Assembly (NCBI RefSeq): GCF_017591425.1
Contig: NW_024466218.1
Span: 8,300,001-8,364,000, forward strand
DNA length: 64,000 nucleotides
Origin: Ochotona curzoniae
Lineage: Eukaryota > Chordata > Mammalia > Lagomorpha > Ochotonidae
Reading direction: 5' to 3'
The first letter of the stretch is position 1; every line of letters starts with the position of its first letter. The notes under the pieces were generated by a model. That model saw only the letters and a program-made list of their open reading frames with translations. It made no database searches and had not been told where the DNA came from. Shown here one piece after another: positions 63,264-64,000 of the stretch. Position numbers and translations under genes: made by a program.

Positions 63264-64000
63264 CTAAAGAAAAAAGAAAAATGTGATCAACATTATAGCA
63301 CCTTGCCACATCAAAAGTTGGCAATATTTCAAATATGGTTTACAAAACAGTCTACGTCCTTCATTTCCACTTACCAAAGAGATTAAAAAGGAAATCCCCT
63401 AAAAGAATCTTCAAAGAATTTTCATAACTCATCAAAGCATTTTATCATTAAATAATGTTGTAGTAAGAATTCAATACAAAGTTTCCTATACGCAAAATAC
63501 TAGAACTCAAGTAGTATCTTGAATCAGCAGCTAATTACCATACAGATTGCTTTGAAATGAAAGAAATATAAACATTTCACTCAGGTTTTTCTCCTGCCCC
63601 ATTTCAAATTCTGGTCATGTGTGCTTCATTTGCTGGATACTTTGGGGATGTTGACACATGCTGATAACAGGACTGTCTCAGCTGGAAATGACTTACAGCC
63701 AATGGTGCCTGATTTTTGATTCAAATTTTTTTGGGGGAGGGGGTAAAGTTATATAATTTTTCTTCATGGACTACCACACATTAGAAATCTAGAATAACAT
63801 TATCCATTCTTGAACAGAAACAAAACCACTTTTTATAGCTCTTGTATCAGAATATCACTTAACTTTAAAATTACAACCAAAGCTAAATAAGTTTTGAATT
63901 CATTGTGGATGATGTTTTAAAAACACAATTAACTACTCTAAAAAATTACCATGGTGAGGGTACATATCCAGCCTAGTAGTTTGCCAATATTACATATCAA
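63264..64000 (-). other. TRAPPC8 intron upstream of w1
   Basis: Intronic sequence to the window edge. The next upstream exon is not reached. No repeat recognised. Confidence 0.6.

Noticed and set aside
1..64000. CRISPR arrays, operons, tRNA or rRNA genes
   Set aside because: None seen. The tRNA-like heads belong to SINEs, and the sequence is a mammalian nuclear locus.

Overview
The window is mammalian nuclear DNA: long introns with GT/AG splice sites, one CpG island, LINE-1 pieces and about 50 tRNA-derived C-type SINEs. The SINE head (GGGCCCGGCGCxGTGGC), the 'CCAGCTCCCTGCTTGTGG' core and the 'CAATAAAAATAAATAAATCTT' tail are of the lagomorph CSINE type, in the form I associate with pikas. The likely source is therefore Ochotona (a lagomorph with high confidence, the genus less surely).

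Right four fifths (about 11.4-64 kb, minus strand): the 3' two thirds of TRAPPC8, a subunit of the TRAPPIII tethering / Rab1-GEF complex. I could place 19 consecutive coding exons with splice sites. All phases join without a frameshift and give about 937 codons ending in TGA at 12173. The upstream exons lie beyond the right edge. The introns hold SINEs, an internally deleted LINE-1 (24.7-27.6 kb), an almost identical second LINE-1 block (31.8-33.1 kb), a LINE-1 3' end with an inversion (33.8-34.3 kb), and two copies of an unclassified poly-A element (50.8-52.0 and 59.9-62.2 kb).

Left fifth (1-11 kb, beyond the TRAPPC8 3' end): a 98-nt exon-like piece matching MIB1 (1.45-1.54 kb, minus), an intronless 720-codon coiled-coil ORF with its own TATA promoter (3.07-5.23 kb, plus), a diverged YBX1 retrocopy fused to the end of that ORF (about 5.07-6.31 kb), and an orphan CpG island with a good minus-strand splice donor (8.24-9.06 kb).

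The most unusual item is the coiled-coil ORF. It is built from duplicated units whose shared residues are largely kept by different synonymous codons, which argues for selection on the protein. It ends inside YBX1-derived DNA. I do not recognise its family.
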